From JARBUG01 sp035628915 (GTDB lineage Bacteria > Bacillota > Sulfobacillia > Symbiobacteriales > Symbiobacteriaceae), in contig DASPIW010000044.1 of the NCBI GenBank assembly GCA_035628915.1, positions 1 to 64,000 of the forward strand: DNA of 64,000 nt, written 5' to 3'. Below the pieces are notes generated by a model. That model saw only the letters and a program-made list of their open reading frames with translations, did no database searches and was not told where the DNA came from. Positions 14,627 to 23,976 of this stretch are shown here, one piece after another. Every line of letters begins with the position of its first letter. Position 1 is the first letter of the stretch. Made by a program: the position numbers and the translations under genes.

Positions 14627-17158
14627 ATGAAAGCGTTCAGATTGCGGCGCCGCGTCGGTTCCGTGTCCATCGCGGCAGCTATGCTGGCTGCCGCCCTGTT
14701 CCCGGGCTCCGGCATGGCCGGCCCTGTCGATCGGTTGCCGGCGCCCAAGGGGCTTCGGACCGTCTTTGTGGAGCTGACCGCCGCCCCCGCCGCCGATGTC
14801 GCCCTGGCCAGCGAGAAGGTTCAGGCTCAAGCTGTCCAGCGCGAGCAGGCGGACTTCCGCAAGGCCGCCCGGGCGGCCGGCATCAAGTTGGACGAGCGCT
14901 ACGCGTACAACAAGCTGTTCAACGGACTGTCCATCACCTTGCCCGCCGCGGACCTGGTCAAGCTGGCCCGGCTGCCCGGAGTACAGAATATCTACCCCGT
15001 CTTCCCGGTGGCCCGGCCGGAGCTGCGGACTAGTACAGACATGATCCGGGCGCCCGAGGTGGTTGCCGACGGCATCGACGGGAGCGGCGTGAAGGTCGCT
15101 GTTATCGACACCGGCATTGACTACACCCACCCCGACCTGGGCGGCTGCATCGGTGAAGGGTGCCGTGTCGCCAGGGGCCACGACTTCGTGGGCGACACCT
15201 ATATGGGCCCCGATGATACCCCCGTGCCCGACGATGATCCGATGGACCTCAACGGCCACGGGACCCACGTCGCCGGCATCATCGGGGCGCGGGCCGCGTC
15301 CGAAGAAGGCGTCAGCGGTGTCGCACCGGGCGTCACGTTCTTTGCGTACAAGGTCTTCGGCCCGGATGGCCCGACCTCGTCGGACGTGATCGTGGCCGCG
15401 ATGGAGGCCGCCTACGAAGACCGGGCAGACGTCATCAATATGTCGCTCGGCGCCTCGTTCCAGTGGCCCAAGTACCCGACGGGCGTTGCCGCCGACCGAA
15501 TGGTCAACCGCGGCATCGTCGTCGCCACCTCCGCCGGCAACAGCGGTGCTAACGGCCTCTTCGCGGGCGGCGCCCCCAGCGTCGCGGCCAAGGTTCTGGC
15601 GACCGCTGCCTTCGAGAACTCGATGGTCACCGTCTACCAGGCCGACCTCTCCGACGGCTCCACCGCCGGCTACGACAAAATGACCTTCTCCCCTGACCCG
15701 GCAGGCCACTCCTACCAAGTCGTGGCCATCCCGAACCTGGGAAACGCCGACAGCGACTACGCCGGACTCAACGTTGCGGGCAAGGCGGTCCTGATCAGCC
15801 GGGGCGCCGACACCTTCGGCAACAAGGTCGCCCGGGCGATGCGCTTCGGCGCAGCGGCCGCCATCATCCACAACAACACAAACGGCTTCTTCAGCGGTAC
15901 GCTGGGCACGCCCGACAACGGCGGCACTCCGTGGATCTATGCCACCAGCATGTCGAGGGAGGACGGGCTCCGCCTGCGCTCCCTGGCGGGGGCCGGCTCG
16001 CTTACCATCAGCTTCACGGCCGACCACACGGGTGTGAACAACCCCAACGCCGGGCAGATCTCTTCGTTCAGCTCCTGGGGCCCCGCCCCGGACCTGTCGA
16101 TGAAGCCCGACCTCGGGGCGCCCGGCGGCTCAATCTACTCGACCTTCCCCATGGCCCAGGGCGGTTACGCCACCCTCTCCGGCACCTCCATGTCCTCGCC
16201 CCACGTGGCCGGTGCAGCGGCGCTGATCATCCAGGACAAACCCCGCCTGCGGGCCCTGCAGATTCAGGACCTCCTGCGCAACACCGCCGTGCCCCGGAAT
16301 TACGCCACCTACCCCTTCCTCTGGCCCGTCAACCGGCAGGGCGCCGGCATGATCGACGTGCGGGCCGCCGTCACCAGTCCCGTCCGCATCTCCCCGTCCA
16401 AGCTGTCGCTCGGCGAGTTCCAGGGCAGCCGGACTGCTGAAGCGGAGCTGACGCTCTACAACATGACGAACGAGGACGTCACTTACACCATCACCGACCG
16501 CCCGGCGCTAAGCTCCTACGCCGACACGCCCAACGCCCAGACCGTCCGCATGGCCGACGCCTTCGGCGAGATGACCGCCAGCGACGAGGGGATTCTCGTC
16601 CCGGCCCGCGGCAACGTCACCGTTTCCGTGGAAGTGTCGCCGCCGTCCGAAGGCCCTGTCGGGATGATTTTCGGCGGATACATCACCTTCACGCCCGAGG
16701 GCGACGGCCCGGTGCTGAGTGTGCCGTACATGGGCTACAAGGGCGACTACCAGGCGCTGGCTACCCTTCGGTACAACGACTACGGCCTGCCGTGGCTGGC
16801 CAAGCTGGTCGGCGGCACCTACTACCGCATGGAGAACATGCGCCTCAATCCGGTCTCGGGTGAGCACGCCTACGTGCTGATCAACCTGGCACGGCAGGCC
16901 TCCCGCATGAAACTGACCGCCCGGGCCGCCCGGGGCGCCGCCATGGGCAAGGTCTACGACATCCGCGACGTCGGCCGCAACAGTGACCCGGCCGATTTCA
17001 CCGAACTCTCCTGGGATGGCCGGGACAGCCGGGGCAACATGGTCCCGCAGGGCGATTACGTCCTGATTCTCGAAGTGCTGCGGCCCCTGGGCGATCCCAA
17101 CAACCCGGCCCACTGGGACCGGTGGACATCGGGCCCGATCACCGTGACTTACCGCTAA
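14627..17158 (+). CDS. Secreted subtilisin-like serine protease (S8, Vpr-like)
   Basis: An 843-residue exported protease. A signal peptide (MKAFRLRRRVG plus hydrophobic core) is followed by an inhibitor-I9-like propeptide (about 45-125) and the S8 domain. Catalytic Asp161 lies in VAVIDTGIDYTHPD, the His in NGHGTHVAG and the Ser in GTSMSSPHVAGA. A protease-associated domain (GKAVLISRG to AAAIIHNN) is inserted before the Ser, as in Vpr. A C-terminal Fn3-like domain and a FlgD-Ig-like end (LSWDGRDSRGNMVPQGDY) follow. DLGGCIGEGCRV after the Asp has two Cys that could form a disulfide. ATG 14627 follows AAAGGGGG. A paralogue lies at 18921-21521. Confidence 0.9.
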   Translation: MKAFRLRRRVGSVSIAAAMLAAALFPGSGMAGPVDRLPAPKGLRTVFVELTAAPAADVALASEKVQAQAVQREQADFRKAARAAGIKLDERYAYNKLFNGLSITLPAADLVKLARLPGVQNIYPVFPVARPELRTSTDMIRAPEVVADGIDGSGVKVAVIDTGIDYTHPDLGGCIGEGCRVARGHDFVGDTYMGPDDTPVPDDDPMDLNGHGTHVAGIIGARAASEEGVSGVAPGVTFFAYKVFGPDGPTSSDVIVAAMEAAYEDRADVINMSLGASFQWPKYPTGVAADRMVNRGIVVATSAGNSGANGLFAGGAPSVAAKVLATAAFENSMVTVYQADLSDGSTAGYDKMTFSPDPAGHSYQVVAIPNLGNADSDYAGLNVAGKAVLISRGADTFGNKVARAMRFGAAAAIIHNNTNGFFSGTLGTPDNGGTPWIYATSMSREDGLRLRSLAGAGSLTISFTADHTGVNNPNAGQISSFSSWGPAPDLSMKPDLGAPGGSIYSTFPMAQGGYATLSGTSMSSPHVAGAAALIIQDKPRLRALQIQDLLRNTAVPRNYATYPFLWPVNRQGAGMIDVRAAVTSPVRISPSKLSLGEFQGSRTAEAELTLYNMTNEDVTYTITDRPALSSYADTPNAQTVRMADAFGEMTASDEGILVPARGNVTVSVEVSPPSEGPVGMIFGGYITFTPEGDGPVLSVPYMGYKGDYQALATLRYNDYGLPWLAKLVGGTYYRMENMRLNPVSGEHAYVLINLARQASRMKLTARAARGAAMGKVYDIRDVGRNSDPADFTELSWDGRDSRGNMVPQGDYVLILEVLRPLGDPNNPAHWDRWTSGPITVTYR

Positions 17159-17206
17159 GGGCATGCAGAAGGGGACCACCGCCCGGTGGTCCCCTTCTGC
17201 ATGCCC
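17159..17206. terminator. Bidirectional terminator with a perfect 23-bp stem
   Basis: Arms 17159-17181 and 17184-17206 are exactly complementary over 23 bases. It fills the whole gap between the convergent protease and Fe-S carrier genes: their stop codons abut the two ends. The U-tract is short on both strands (CTTTAG and TTAGC). Confidence 0.75.
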
Positions 17207-17207
17207 T

Positions 17208-17582
17208 TTAGTGAGAGCACCCGCCGCTGCCGCAGGACTTGGCCTCGCCGTGAGCGTCTGCCGTTCGGAACGACTGGCCGCAGCCGCAAGACGAAGTGGC
17301 GTTGGGATTATTGACCGTAAAGCCGCCGCCCATGAGGCTGTCAACGTAGTCGATGGTCGAACCGTCAAGGAACTTCAGGCTGTTGGAATCGACGACAACC
17401 TTGACGCCGTCCTGCTCGGCGATGTTGTCCTCCGGACGGGGGTTGCGTTCAAGAGCCATACCGTATTCCAGGCCGCTGCAGCCACCCGTGCGCACCATGA
17501 CCCGGAGCGCCAGCCCTTCGCCCTTGCTCTTCATGATATCCTTCAGCTTGGCAGAAGCCTTGTCGGTGAGGGAGATGTTCAC
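17208..17582 (-). CDS. erpA: A-type iron-sulfur carrier (HesB/IscA/ErpA family)
   Basis: A-type carriers bind a [2Fe-2S] or [4Fe-4S] cluster and deliver it to target enzymes. The three ligands are present: Cys in GGCSGLEYG and the pair in SSCGCGQSF. The 124-residue product is longer than the usual ~110 because of a tail ending SCGSGGCSH, which adds two Cys and a His. The start is GTG 17582, preceded by AAAGGAGG. It sits divergent to nadA, whose product needs a [4Fe-4S] cluster, so a supply role for NadA is plausible but inferred. ErpA, IscA and SufA cannot be told apart here. Confidence 0.88.
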   Translation of the reverse strand: MNISLTDKASAKLKDIMKSKGEGLALRVMVRTGGCSGLEYGMALERNPRPEDNIAEQDGVKVVVDSNSLKFLDGSTIDYVDSLMGGGFTVNNPNATSSCGCGQSFRTADAHGEAKSCGSGGCSH

Positions 17583-17615
17583 CGGAATACCTCCTTTTTC
17601 AACTTTCTCAACACA

Positions 17616-17644
17616 ATTCTAACACAAGTGGAAGGCGAGTCAAC
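17616..17644 (-). promoter_or_regulatory. Promoter of the Fe-S carrier gene
   Basis: TTGAAC (17644-17639) and TAGAAT (17621-17616) on the minus strand with 17-base spacing, close to the housekeeping consensus. The start codon is 34 bases downstream of the -10. Confidence 0.7.
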
Positions 17645-17666
17645 AATCGCTAGCAGGTACCCGATG

Positions 17667-17695
17667 GAACACACAGGCATATTCCGTTTATAATA
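17667..17695 (+). promoter_or_regulatory. Promoter of nadA
   Basis: GGAACA (17667-17672) and a perfect TATAAT (17690-17695) separated by 17 bases; the -35 is weak but the -10 is consensus. It lies back to back with the promoter of the Fe-S carrier gene. Confidence 0.6.
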
Positions 17696-17741
17696 AGCAT
17701 AAGTCAGCGCGGCTGTGTCCTTAAGGAGGAACGTATAGCAG

Positions 17742-18863
17742 ATGGCCGAAGAGCTCGGCACGACCCTACAGGCCGGAACCCGGATTCCTGATGAGTATTA
17801 CATGCTTTCAGACGCAGAGCTAGACGCACGGATACGGGCAGCAAAGGCCAAGCTGGGCGATCAGGTAGTGCTGCTCGGCCACCACTACCAGGGCGCCCGG
17901 GTCATCCAGTGGGCGGACTTCACGGGTGACTCCTTCAAATTGGCCCAGCTTGCCCTTACTCGGGCCACCGCCCGGTACATCGTCTTCTGCGGTGTGCACT
18001 TTATGGCTGAAACGGCGGATATCCTCTCACCCGAGGAGACGGCAGTCCTTCTGCCCGATCTCGGCGCAGGCTGCTCCATGGCCGACATGGCCAACGAGCG
18101 GCAGGTGGACGACTGCTGGTCACAGCTGGCCGAAAAGCTGCCCGGTACGAAGATCATCCCCATTACGTACATGAACTCCACCGCTTCACTCAAAGCGTTC
18201 TGCGGCGAGAACGACGGCGCGGTCTGCACCAGTTCCAACGCGGAGGGCATCCTCAAGTGGGCCTTTGAGCGGGGCGAAAAGGTGCTCTTCTTCCCCGACC
18301 AGCACCTGGGGCGGAACACCGGCTACAAAATGGGCATCCCCCTTGAGCAGATGGTCCTGTACAATCCACTCTTCGGCGACTTTGAATGCACCGAAGAGGA
18401 ACTGAAGAACGCCAAGATCATCCTCTGGAAAGGCTTCTGCTCCGTGCACCAGAAGTTCACCGTCGAGCAGGAGCAGGAGGTCCGACGGCTCTATCCGGAG
18501 ATGAAGATCCTCGTCCACCCCGAATGCGCTTTTGATGTGGTGCAGAACGCCGACCTGGTAGGCTCCACTGAGTATATCATCAAAATGGTCGAGCAGTCGC
18601 CCGCGGGCGCGCAGTGGGCCATCGGCACGGAGATCAACCTCGTCCACCGGCTGGCCGAAGATCATAAAGATAAGCTGATCGTCTCGCTATCCGGTCCCAA
18701 CGTCTGCCCGTGCGCCACGATGTACCGGATCAGCCCACAGCACCTGTGCTGGGCGCTGGAGAACCTGGCTGAGGGGCGTGTCGTCAACCAGGTACAGGTG
18801 GACCCGGAGACTCGGAAATGGGCTGCTGTAGCCCTGGACCGGATGCTGGCGATACTAAAGTAG
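17742..18863 (+). CDS. nadA: Quinolinate synthase
   Basis: NadA condenses iminoaspartate with dihydroxyacetone phosphate to quinolinate in NAD synthesis, using a [4Fe-4S] cluster. The 373-residue protein is the long NadA form. Visible family blocks are LLGHHYQ near the N-terminus, FCGVHFMAETA (cluster Cys), PITYMNSTASLKAFCGEN, FFPDQHLGRN, HPEC and GPNVCPCATMYR near the end, giving the three Cys ligands. The start follows AAGGAGG. nadB and nadC are not adjacent, so the gene works with an aspartate oxidase or dehydrogenase encoded elsewhere. It lies between two subtilase genes and ends in a strong terminator. Confidence 0.95.
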   Translation: MAEELGTTLQAGTRIPDEYYMLSDAELDARIRAAKAKLGDQVVLLGHHYQGARVIQWADFTGDSFKLAQLALTRATARYIVFCGVHFMAETADILSPEETAVLLPDLGAGCSMADMANERQVDDCWSQLAEKLPGTKIIPITYMNSTASLKAFCGENDGAVCTSSNAEGILKWAFERGEKVLFFPDQHLGRNTGYKMGIPLEQMVLYNPLFGDFECTEEELKNAKIILWKGFCSVHQKFTVEQEQEVRRLYPEMKILVHPECAFDVVQNADLVGSTEYIIKMVEQSPAGAQWAIGTEINLVHRLAEDHKDKLIVSLSGPNVCPCATMYRISPQHLCWALENLAEGRVVNQVQVDPETRKWAAVALDRMLAILK

Positions 18864-18868
18864 ATAAA

Positions 18869-18904
18869 GGCGCCCCGCCCGGCTGGCAAACCGGGCGGGG
18901 CGCC
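18869..18904 (+). terminator. Hairpin after nadA
   Basis: GGCGCCCCGCCCGG / CCGGGCGGGGCGCC form a perfect 14-bp stem with an eight-base loop. No clear U-tract; it also lies just past the convergent protease stop and may serve both. Confidence 0.65.
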
Positions 18905-18920
18905 GTCGCGTCCTGGCAGC

Positions 18921-21521
18921 TTACGGACGGGCAATGGTGAAGGCCGGCGAAGTCCACGTCTCCCAATGGTCCGGATTGTTGGCGTTGCCTAGTGGCTTGA
19001 GCACGGAGAGCATCAGCACATACTCGCCGTTGGGCACCACGGTCGCTTTCTTACCCTGGTCGACGGTAGTGCCGTCGAAGGCGAAAGCGAAGATGCTTGT
19101 CGCCGTGCTGTTCTTGCCCAGGTACTCCTCATCCGGGAAGGCCTTATTCCAGCTCTCGCCGGTGACGGCATCCTTCACTTCAAGCCGCAGCAGGCGGACC
19201 TGATGATCGAGATGTGCCACCACCCACGGAATATCGCCGTCCTGCATGGTGAAGACCCGGCCCGCATCCTCGTGATAGTAGGCCGCCCCATCACTGGAAG
19301 CCAGCCACGGGAAGCCATAAGCGCCACCGCTGGTCAGAATCGGGACGGACTGGTAGTTGCCCCGCAGGCCCGCGTATGGGACGCGCAGCACCTGACCACC
19401 GTCCTGCGGCGTGAAGACGATGTAGCCACCGTACAGGCTCCGTTCGGGCAGGCCCGCCTCAGGCATGATGGTGACCGTCACGTTGGCACTCTTGCCCGCA
19501 CGGACGCGTACGGTGGGCGCACTGAACGTCACGCTGGCGAAGCCGGTCATGGCGCCAACGGTATACTCGTTCGGGCCGGTGGAGAGCGCCGGCACGTGCG
19601 ACAGCTCGTAGGTCACGTCCGCCTTGAGCCGGTTCTCAAGCACCAGCCTGGCCTGGAACGGGCCGTCCCCCTCTCCCAGGGATAGCTTGCCGGGCCGCAC
19701 GGTGGCCGGGGCCAGAATCGCCTTGTCGATCTGCAGCATGCCGGCGCCCTGGCGGTGGACCTGATCAAGGAACCCGAGGGCCGGGTTGCCCCACCAGTTC
19801 CTGGGCTCAGCGGTGTTCTGCAGCATCGCCGTGACGTCTGCCGCCTTGATCTTCTTGTCGGACTGGAGCAGCAGGGCTACGGCGCCGGCCACGTGCGGCG
19901 ACGACATGGAGGTGCCGCTCAGCGTGGCATAGCCGCCGCGTTCCAGCGGGTAGGTCGAGTAGATGTTGGCCCCGGGGGCGCCGATATCCGGCTTCAGACT
20001 GAGATCGGCGGCCAGGCCGTAGGAGCTGGACGAAGCGATCCGGCCGCCGAGGCTGTTGGCGTAGGAGCCGAGCGTGTCGGCCCAGGTCATACTGACCGGC
20101 CCGTCCGCCAGACGGGAGTCGATGAGGTTGCCCTGCTCCTGAGAGATCATGACGACCGGGATGACGATCGGGACTGCTCCGGCCACCGTCGGGTTGACGG
20201 AGCCGGGCTGGTTGTTATAGAGCACGACGCCGGCGGCTCCTGCTGCCTGGGCGTTGCGGGCCTTGTCGTGGAACGGGCAGGTGCCGCGCCTGATGAGGGC
20301 GACTTTCCCGTCCAGGCTCCCGGCAGGCAGGGCAGCACAGCCGTCGTCAACCGTTGTGTGGGTGCCGGTGCGGGCCAGCTCAAACGTGCCGTCAAGCGGG
20401 GCCGGCGGCGCTGCCGTGGCGCCTACATACCCGACTTCCAGGTTGTCCGGGCTGACGGTAAACTGCCGCAGGTAGATGTGGCTGTTCTCGAAGGAGGCCA
20501 CGCCGATCACTTTCTCACCGACGCCCGGAGCGCCGGCGGCGTAGAGGCCGTTGGCGCCGCTGTTGCCGATGGAGGCGACCACGACAACCCCCTTCTTGAC
20601 CAGCCGGTTGGCGGCTACTGCCGTCGGATACTGCGGCCACTGGAAGGCCGAACCGATCGACATGTTGACGACATGCATGCCGTCCTTGACGGCCTGCTCC
20701 ATCGCGGCCACCATGATGTCCGACTCGGTGGAGCCTTCGCAGCCGAAGACCCGGTAGGCACCGTAGGTCACGTCAGGGGCGACGCCCGCCACGGTGCCAT
20801 TGGCGCCCACGATGCCGGCCACGTGCGACCCGTGGCCGTTGCAGTCGTCCGGGTTGGGGTCGGGATCAGGGATCGGGTTGAACGACGGGCTGGCCGGGTC
20901 GGCGTTGTACGCATCGCCCACGAAGTCGAAGCCGGTGAAAACCCGGCAGCCGGGGCCGAAGCACCCGCCCAGGTCGGGGTGGTCATAGTCGACACCGGTA
21001 TCAATGATGCCGACCTTGATGCCCCGTCCCGTAAAGCCGAGCTCAGATTGTGCGATGCTGACGCCGGTCATGTTGACGGCGCTGTAGAGATCCGGTTCTG
21101 ATCCGGTTTCTACTTCAGGCAGCGAGACGGTGACGACCGGCCAGATCGCCTTGACTTCGGGCATGCGGGCGAGGGCCGGCAGGTCGGCGGGTGAGACGCG
21201 CAGGGAGAAGCCGTTGAAGAGCTGTTCATACTCGAAGATCTCCTGAAATTTGATGCCCTTGTTCTTGGCGGCGCCGCGGAACGCATCCTTCTCCTTTTTC
21301 AGGGAAGCGGTGCTGGTTCCGTCGGCGGCGGGCGGACTCTGCAGTTCCACAAAGTAGGCCTGGGGCGTTTCATCTACCATTTCCGTGTCGCTGATGGCGG
21401 GGGCCGGATCCAGGGGCTCAAGCTCTTCCACACCGGGACCGCGGGCGCCAGCAGGCACCACCATGCTGGCGACGACCAGGAGCACGACTGCGAGCATTCC
21501 GGCCAGGCGATGCAGTTTCAT
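18921..21521 (-). CDS. Secreted subtilisin-like serine protease (S8, Vpr-like), paralogue
   Basis: An 866-residue exported protease with the same plan as the gene at 14627: signal peptide, I9-like propeptide, S8 domain with Asp in VGIIDTGVDYDHPD, His in NGHGSHVAG and Ser in GTSMSSPHVAGA, an inserted protease-associated domain (GKVALIRRGTCPFHDKA, GVVLYNN), then an Fn3-like domain. Both share the GGCxGxGCRV Cys pair and a near-identical ending (L.PLG..NNP.HW..WTS). The ATG at 21521 is chosen because GGGAGGTCGG precedes it; an ATG 15 bases upstream overlaps that site. These proteases probably act outside the cell or on the wall and supply peptides. Confidence 0.9.
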   Translation of the reverse strand: MKLHRLAGMLAVVLLVVASMVVPAGARGPGVEELEPLDPAPAISDTEMVDETPQAYFVELQSPPAADGTSTASLKKEKDAFRGAAKNKGIKFQEIFEYEQLFNGFSLRVSPADLPALARMPEVKAIWPVVTVSLPEVETGSEPDLYSAVNMTGVSIAQSELGFTGRGIKVGIIDTGVDYDHPDLGGCFGPGCRVFTGFDFVGDAYNADPASPSFNPIPDPDPNPDDCNGHGSHVAGIVGANGTVAGVAPDVTYGAYRVFGCEGSTESDIMVAAMEQAVKDGMHVVNMSIGSAFQWPQYPTAVAANRLVKKGVVVVASIGNSGANGLYAAGAPGVGEKVIGVASFENSHIYLRQFTVSPDNLEVGYVGATAAPPAPLDGTFELARTGTHTTVDDGCAALPAGSLDGKVALIRRGTCPFHDKARNAQAAGAAGVVLYNNQPGSVNPTVAGAVPIVIPVVMISQEQGNLIDSRLADGPVSMTWADTLGSYANSLGGRIASSSSYGLAADLSLKPDIGAPGANIYSTYPLERGGYATLSGTSMSSPHVAGAVALLLQSDKKIKAADVTAMLQNTAEPRNWWGNPALGFLDQVHRQGAGMLQIDKAILAPATVRPGKLSLGEGDGPFQARLVLENRLKADVTYELSHVPALSTGPNEYTVGAMTGFASVTFSAPTVRVRAGKSANVTVTIMPEAGLPERSLYGGYIVFTPQDGGQVLRVPYAGLRGNYQSVPILTSGGAYGFPWLASSDGAAYYHEDAGRVFTMQDGDIPWVVAHLDHQVRLLRLEVKDAVTGESWNKAFPDEEYLGKNSTATSIFAFAFDGTTVDQGKKATVVPNGEYVLMLSVLKPLGNANNPDHWETWTSPAFTIARP

Positions 21522-21602
21522 TCTCCGACCTCCCATGCTTGCTAACCATGGCGCAGAGGTCTCTTCGGAGAAGGCGGACGGGAATCCTTCCTTCGATAAC
21601 AG

Positions 21603-21652
21603 AATAAAAAGAAAAATAGGACTAAAGTCCTTCGGTAGAACTTTAGTCCTAT
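21603..21652 (-). terminator. Rho-independent terminator of the mqnE-mqnC operon
   Basis: ATAGGACTAAAGT / ACTTTAGTCCTAT arms (13 bp) around an eleven-base loop. In the minus direction it is followed by TTTTCTTTTTATT, an excellent U-tract. It also insulates the protease gene downstream. Confidence 0.88.
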
Positions 21653-21672
21653 ACTGATTTATTTCCGATTCG

Positions 21673-22728
21673 TTACCAGGCTGTCCGCAACTGCGGAATC
21701 CGCCCGGCCTCGCTGATCAGCCGCTCCATCTCGGCGGCGGTCATGGCGCCCGTTCGCCCGGCGGCCAGTTCGGCGCCGGCAAACTCCATGTGCGTTCCGC
21801 CCAGGTCATCGGCACCGCCGTCCAGCGCCACCTGGGCCACTTTGGCGCCCTGGGTCACAAAGCTGGCCTGCACGTGGGGCACGTTCTGCACCAGCACCCG
21901 TGCCAGCGCCAGCACCCGCAGGTATTCGTGTCCGGTGACGCCGCCCGTCAGGGTGAACGGCGTCAGCGCGACGAAGGCCGGCTTCTTGGCGGCAAGCGTC
22001 CGGTCCTGGACCGCCCGGGTTCGGTAGAGGTGGCCGACCCGCTCTTTCAGCGGCTCACCCAGTCCGAACACGAAGGGTACCACAACGGGAATGTCGGCGT
22101 CGGCGCAGCGGTGGACCACGTCGAACCATTCGTTCCAGGGGCCACGCAGGAGTGCCCGGTATTCGGGAATCCGGGTGGTCATGGTTTCGGCGCCGCCGGC
22201 CAGCAGGGCGCCCATGCCCGCGGCCTTCAGTTCGGCGATCACTTCGCGCGTCGACTTCTGATACGCGACGTTGAAGACCATGATCTCCGTAGGCGAGTAA
22301 GCGAAAATCTGCATGGCGGGAAACCGGTCATGGATGGTGCGGACCAGGCCCGTGTAGTACTCCCAGGGCAGATCGATCCGGTGGCCGCCTTGCAGGGTGA
22401 TCTGGGTGGCGCCTGCGACGACGGCCTCCGCCACCTCCGCAGTCACATCACCGGCCGATTTGGTGAATGCCGCGGGGTCGTCGCGGGTGACGGTGCCCGT
22501 ACAGAACGGACAGTTGGGCTGACAGACATTCGAGTAGACCACGGTCTTGCTGACGGCATAGCCCACCGATCCCGTGGGATGAAGGCGCCGGGCCACTTCC
22601 CGTGCGGCCATGGCCAGATCGAGCAGCTCGCCGTTTTCGCATAACGCAATCGCCTCGTCCGGAAAGAGCTTCTCCCCGGAGAGCGCCTTGCGCAGCAGTT
22701 CGCCGGAATCCATGGACGTGAGGTTCAT
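21673..22728 (-). CDS. mqnC: Cyclic dehypoxanthinyl futalosine synthase (radical SAM)
   Basis: MqnC cyclises dehypoxanthine futalosine in the futalosine route to menaquinone. The 351-residue protein is a radical SAM enzyme with CX3CX2C at Cys69, Cys73 and Cys76 (VCQPNCPFC), a TIM-barrel core and the family end block GGADDLGGTHME. It follows mqnE by 27 bases and starts at ATG 22728 after AGGAGG. CofG/CofH-type enzymes are related, but the neighbouring mqnE supports MqnC. The remaining mqn genes (A, B, D) are not in the window. Confidence 0.87.
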   Translation of the reverse strand: MNLTSMDSGELLRKALSGEKLFPDEAIALCENGELLDLAMAAREVARRLHPTGSVGYAVSKTVVYSNVCQPNCPFCTGTVTRDDPAAFTKSAGDVTAEVAEAVVAGATQITLQGGHRIDLPWEYYTGLVRTIHDRFPAMQIFAYSPTEIMVFNVAYQKSTREVIAELKAAGMGALLAGGAETMTTRIPEYRALLRGPWNEWFDVVHRCADADIPVVVPFVFGLGEPLKERVGHLYRTRAVQDRTLAAKKPAFVALTPFTLTGGVTGHEYLRVLALARVLVQNVPHVQASFVTQGAKVAQVALDGGADDLGGTHMEFAGAELAAGRTGAMTAAEMERLISEAGRIPQLRTAW

Positions 22729-22755
22729 CGTCGGGGTGCCTCCTGTCGTTGCAGC

Positions 22756-23880
22756 CTACACAGCGGCCGCGTCGTAGACGCGCAGCACGTTGTAAAGCGT
22801 GTCGCGCTCCGCGGGGATGCGACCGGCCTGGCGAATCATCCGCAGCAAATCGGTCTGCTCCTGCAGCATGGGCGTGGTGGCGCCGGCGAAGTGGTAGATC
22901 TTCTCTTCCCGCACAGTACCGTCAATATCGTTGGCGCCGAACTGCAGGGAGATCTGGGCGATGCGCGGCGAGATCATTACCCAGTAGGACTTTACCGCCT
23001 TGATGTTGTCCAGCAGGAGCCGGGCCACGGCGACGATTTTCAGGTCGTAGAAGCCCGTGGGCCCGGGCAGGTCGGCCATTTCCGTATTGGTTGGATGGAA
23101 TGCCAGGGGAATGAAGGCCGACTCGCCGCCCGTTTCGTCCTGTAGCTCCCGCAGCTTCAGCATGTGATCGACCACGTGATGGGGCTTTTCAATGTGTCCG
23201 TAGAGCATGGTGCAGGTCGTGCGAACGCCGAGGTGATGGGCGATGCGGTGAATTTGCAGGTAACGCTCGCCACTCATCTTGCCCCGGCAGAGCACGTTGT
23301 GTACTTCGGGATGGAACATTTCCGCACCGCCGCCGGTCATGGAGCCGTGCCCGGCTTCCCGCAGGCGCAGCAGTACCTCTTCCACCGACATCTTGAACTT
23401 CTTGCTGAAAAAGTCGATCTCGACGGCCGTGAAGCATTTCAGGTGCGCCTGCGGCACGGCCTGCTTGATCGCGGACAGGAAGTCCGTGTAGTATGCAAAG
23501 GGCATATCGGGATGGAGTCCGCCGACCATGTGAAACTCGGTGACGCCGAGGCGCGCATAAGCCTTAGCTTTTTCCACCATCTGTTCGATGGTATAGGTGT
23601 ATCCACCGGGATCAACACCGTTCTGTTTGCCGAAAGCGCAAAACTTGCATACCTCTGACAGCGCGCATATGTTGGAATAGTTGATGTGCGCGTTATTATT
23701 GAAGTATACGTACTCGCCGACCCGGCGGCGGCGCGCCTCGTCAGCGATCGCGCCAATGGCGAAGAGGTCATGGCTCTGTAGGAGGGCGATGCCGTCCTCG
23801 GCGGTCAGGCGCTGATCCTGCAGCACCTTTTCGTAGATGGGCACCAGAGCCTTGGGCATCAAATCAGCAGCCAAGGGCAT
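22756..23880 (-). CDS. mqnE: Aminofutalosine synthase (radical SAM)
   Basis: MqnE adds the adenosyl radical to 3-enolpyruvylbenzoate derivatives to give aminofutalosine in menaquinone synthesis. The 374-residue length and the blocks HINYSNIC, GGLHPDMPF, GGGAEMFHPEV and GANDIDGTV match the family. The SAM-cluster cysteines are Cys72, Cys78 and Cys81, a CX5CX2C spacing in place of the usual CX3CX2C (see findings); both Cys positions flanking the gap are clear in the DNA. The ATG at 23880 follows TGGAGGAA; the long upstream extension of this frame is antisense to the next genes and is not coding. Confidence 0.85.
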   Translation of the reverse strand: MPLAADLMPKALVPIYEKVLQDQRLTAEDGIALLQSHDLFAIGAIADEARRRRVGEYVYFNNNAHINYSNICALSEVCKFCAFGKQNGVDPGGYTYTIEQMVEKAKAYARLGVTEFHMVGGLHPDMPFAYYTDFLSAIKQAVPQAHLKCFTAVEIDFFSKKFKMSVEEVLLRLREAGHGSMTGGGAEMFHPEVHNVLCRGKMSGERYLQIHRIAHHLGVRTTCTMLYGHIEKPHHVVDHMLKLRELQDETGGESAFIPLAFHPTNTEMADLPGPTGFYDLKIVAVARLLLDNIKAVKSYWVMISPRIAQISLQFGANDIDGTVREEKIYHFAGATTPMLQEQTDLLRMIRQAGRIPAERDTLYNVLRVYDAAAV

Positions 23881-23976
23881 GATCCGTTCCTCCAGTCGCG
23901 TTGCATCCTTGCCATTGTAAGGCCGCGACGGCGACCTAACAAGTACGGGAGTGGACATAGAAAGCGAGTGCAGAAA

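Noticed and set aside
13841..16027. A 728-residue minus-strand frame opposite queG and the first subtilase
   Set aside because: It is antisense to two clear genes, has no domain, and its composition (Gly/Arg/Val/Asp-rich) is that of a high-GC complementary frame.
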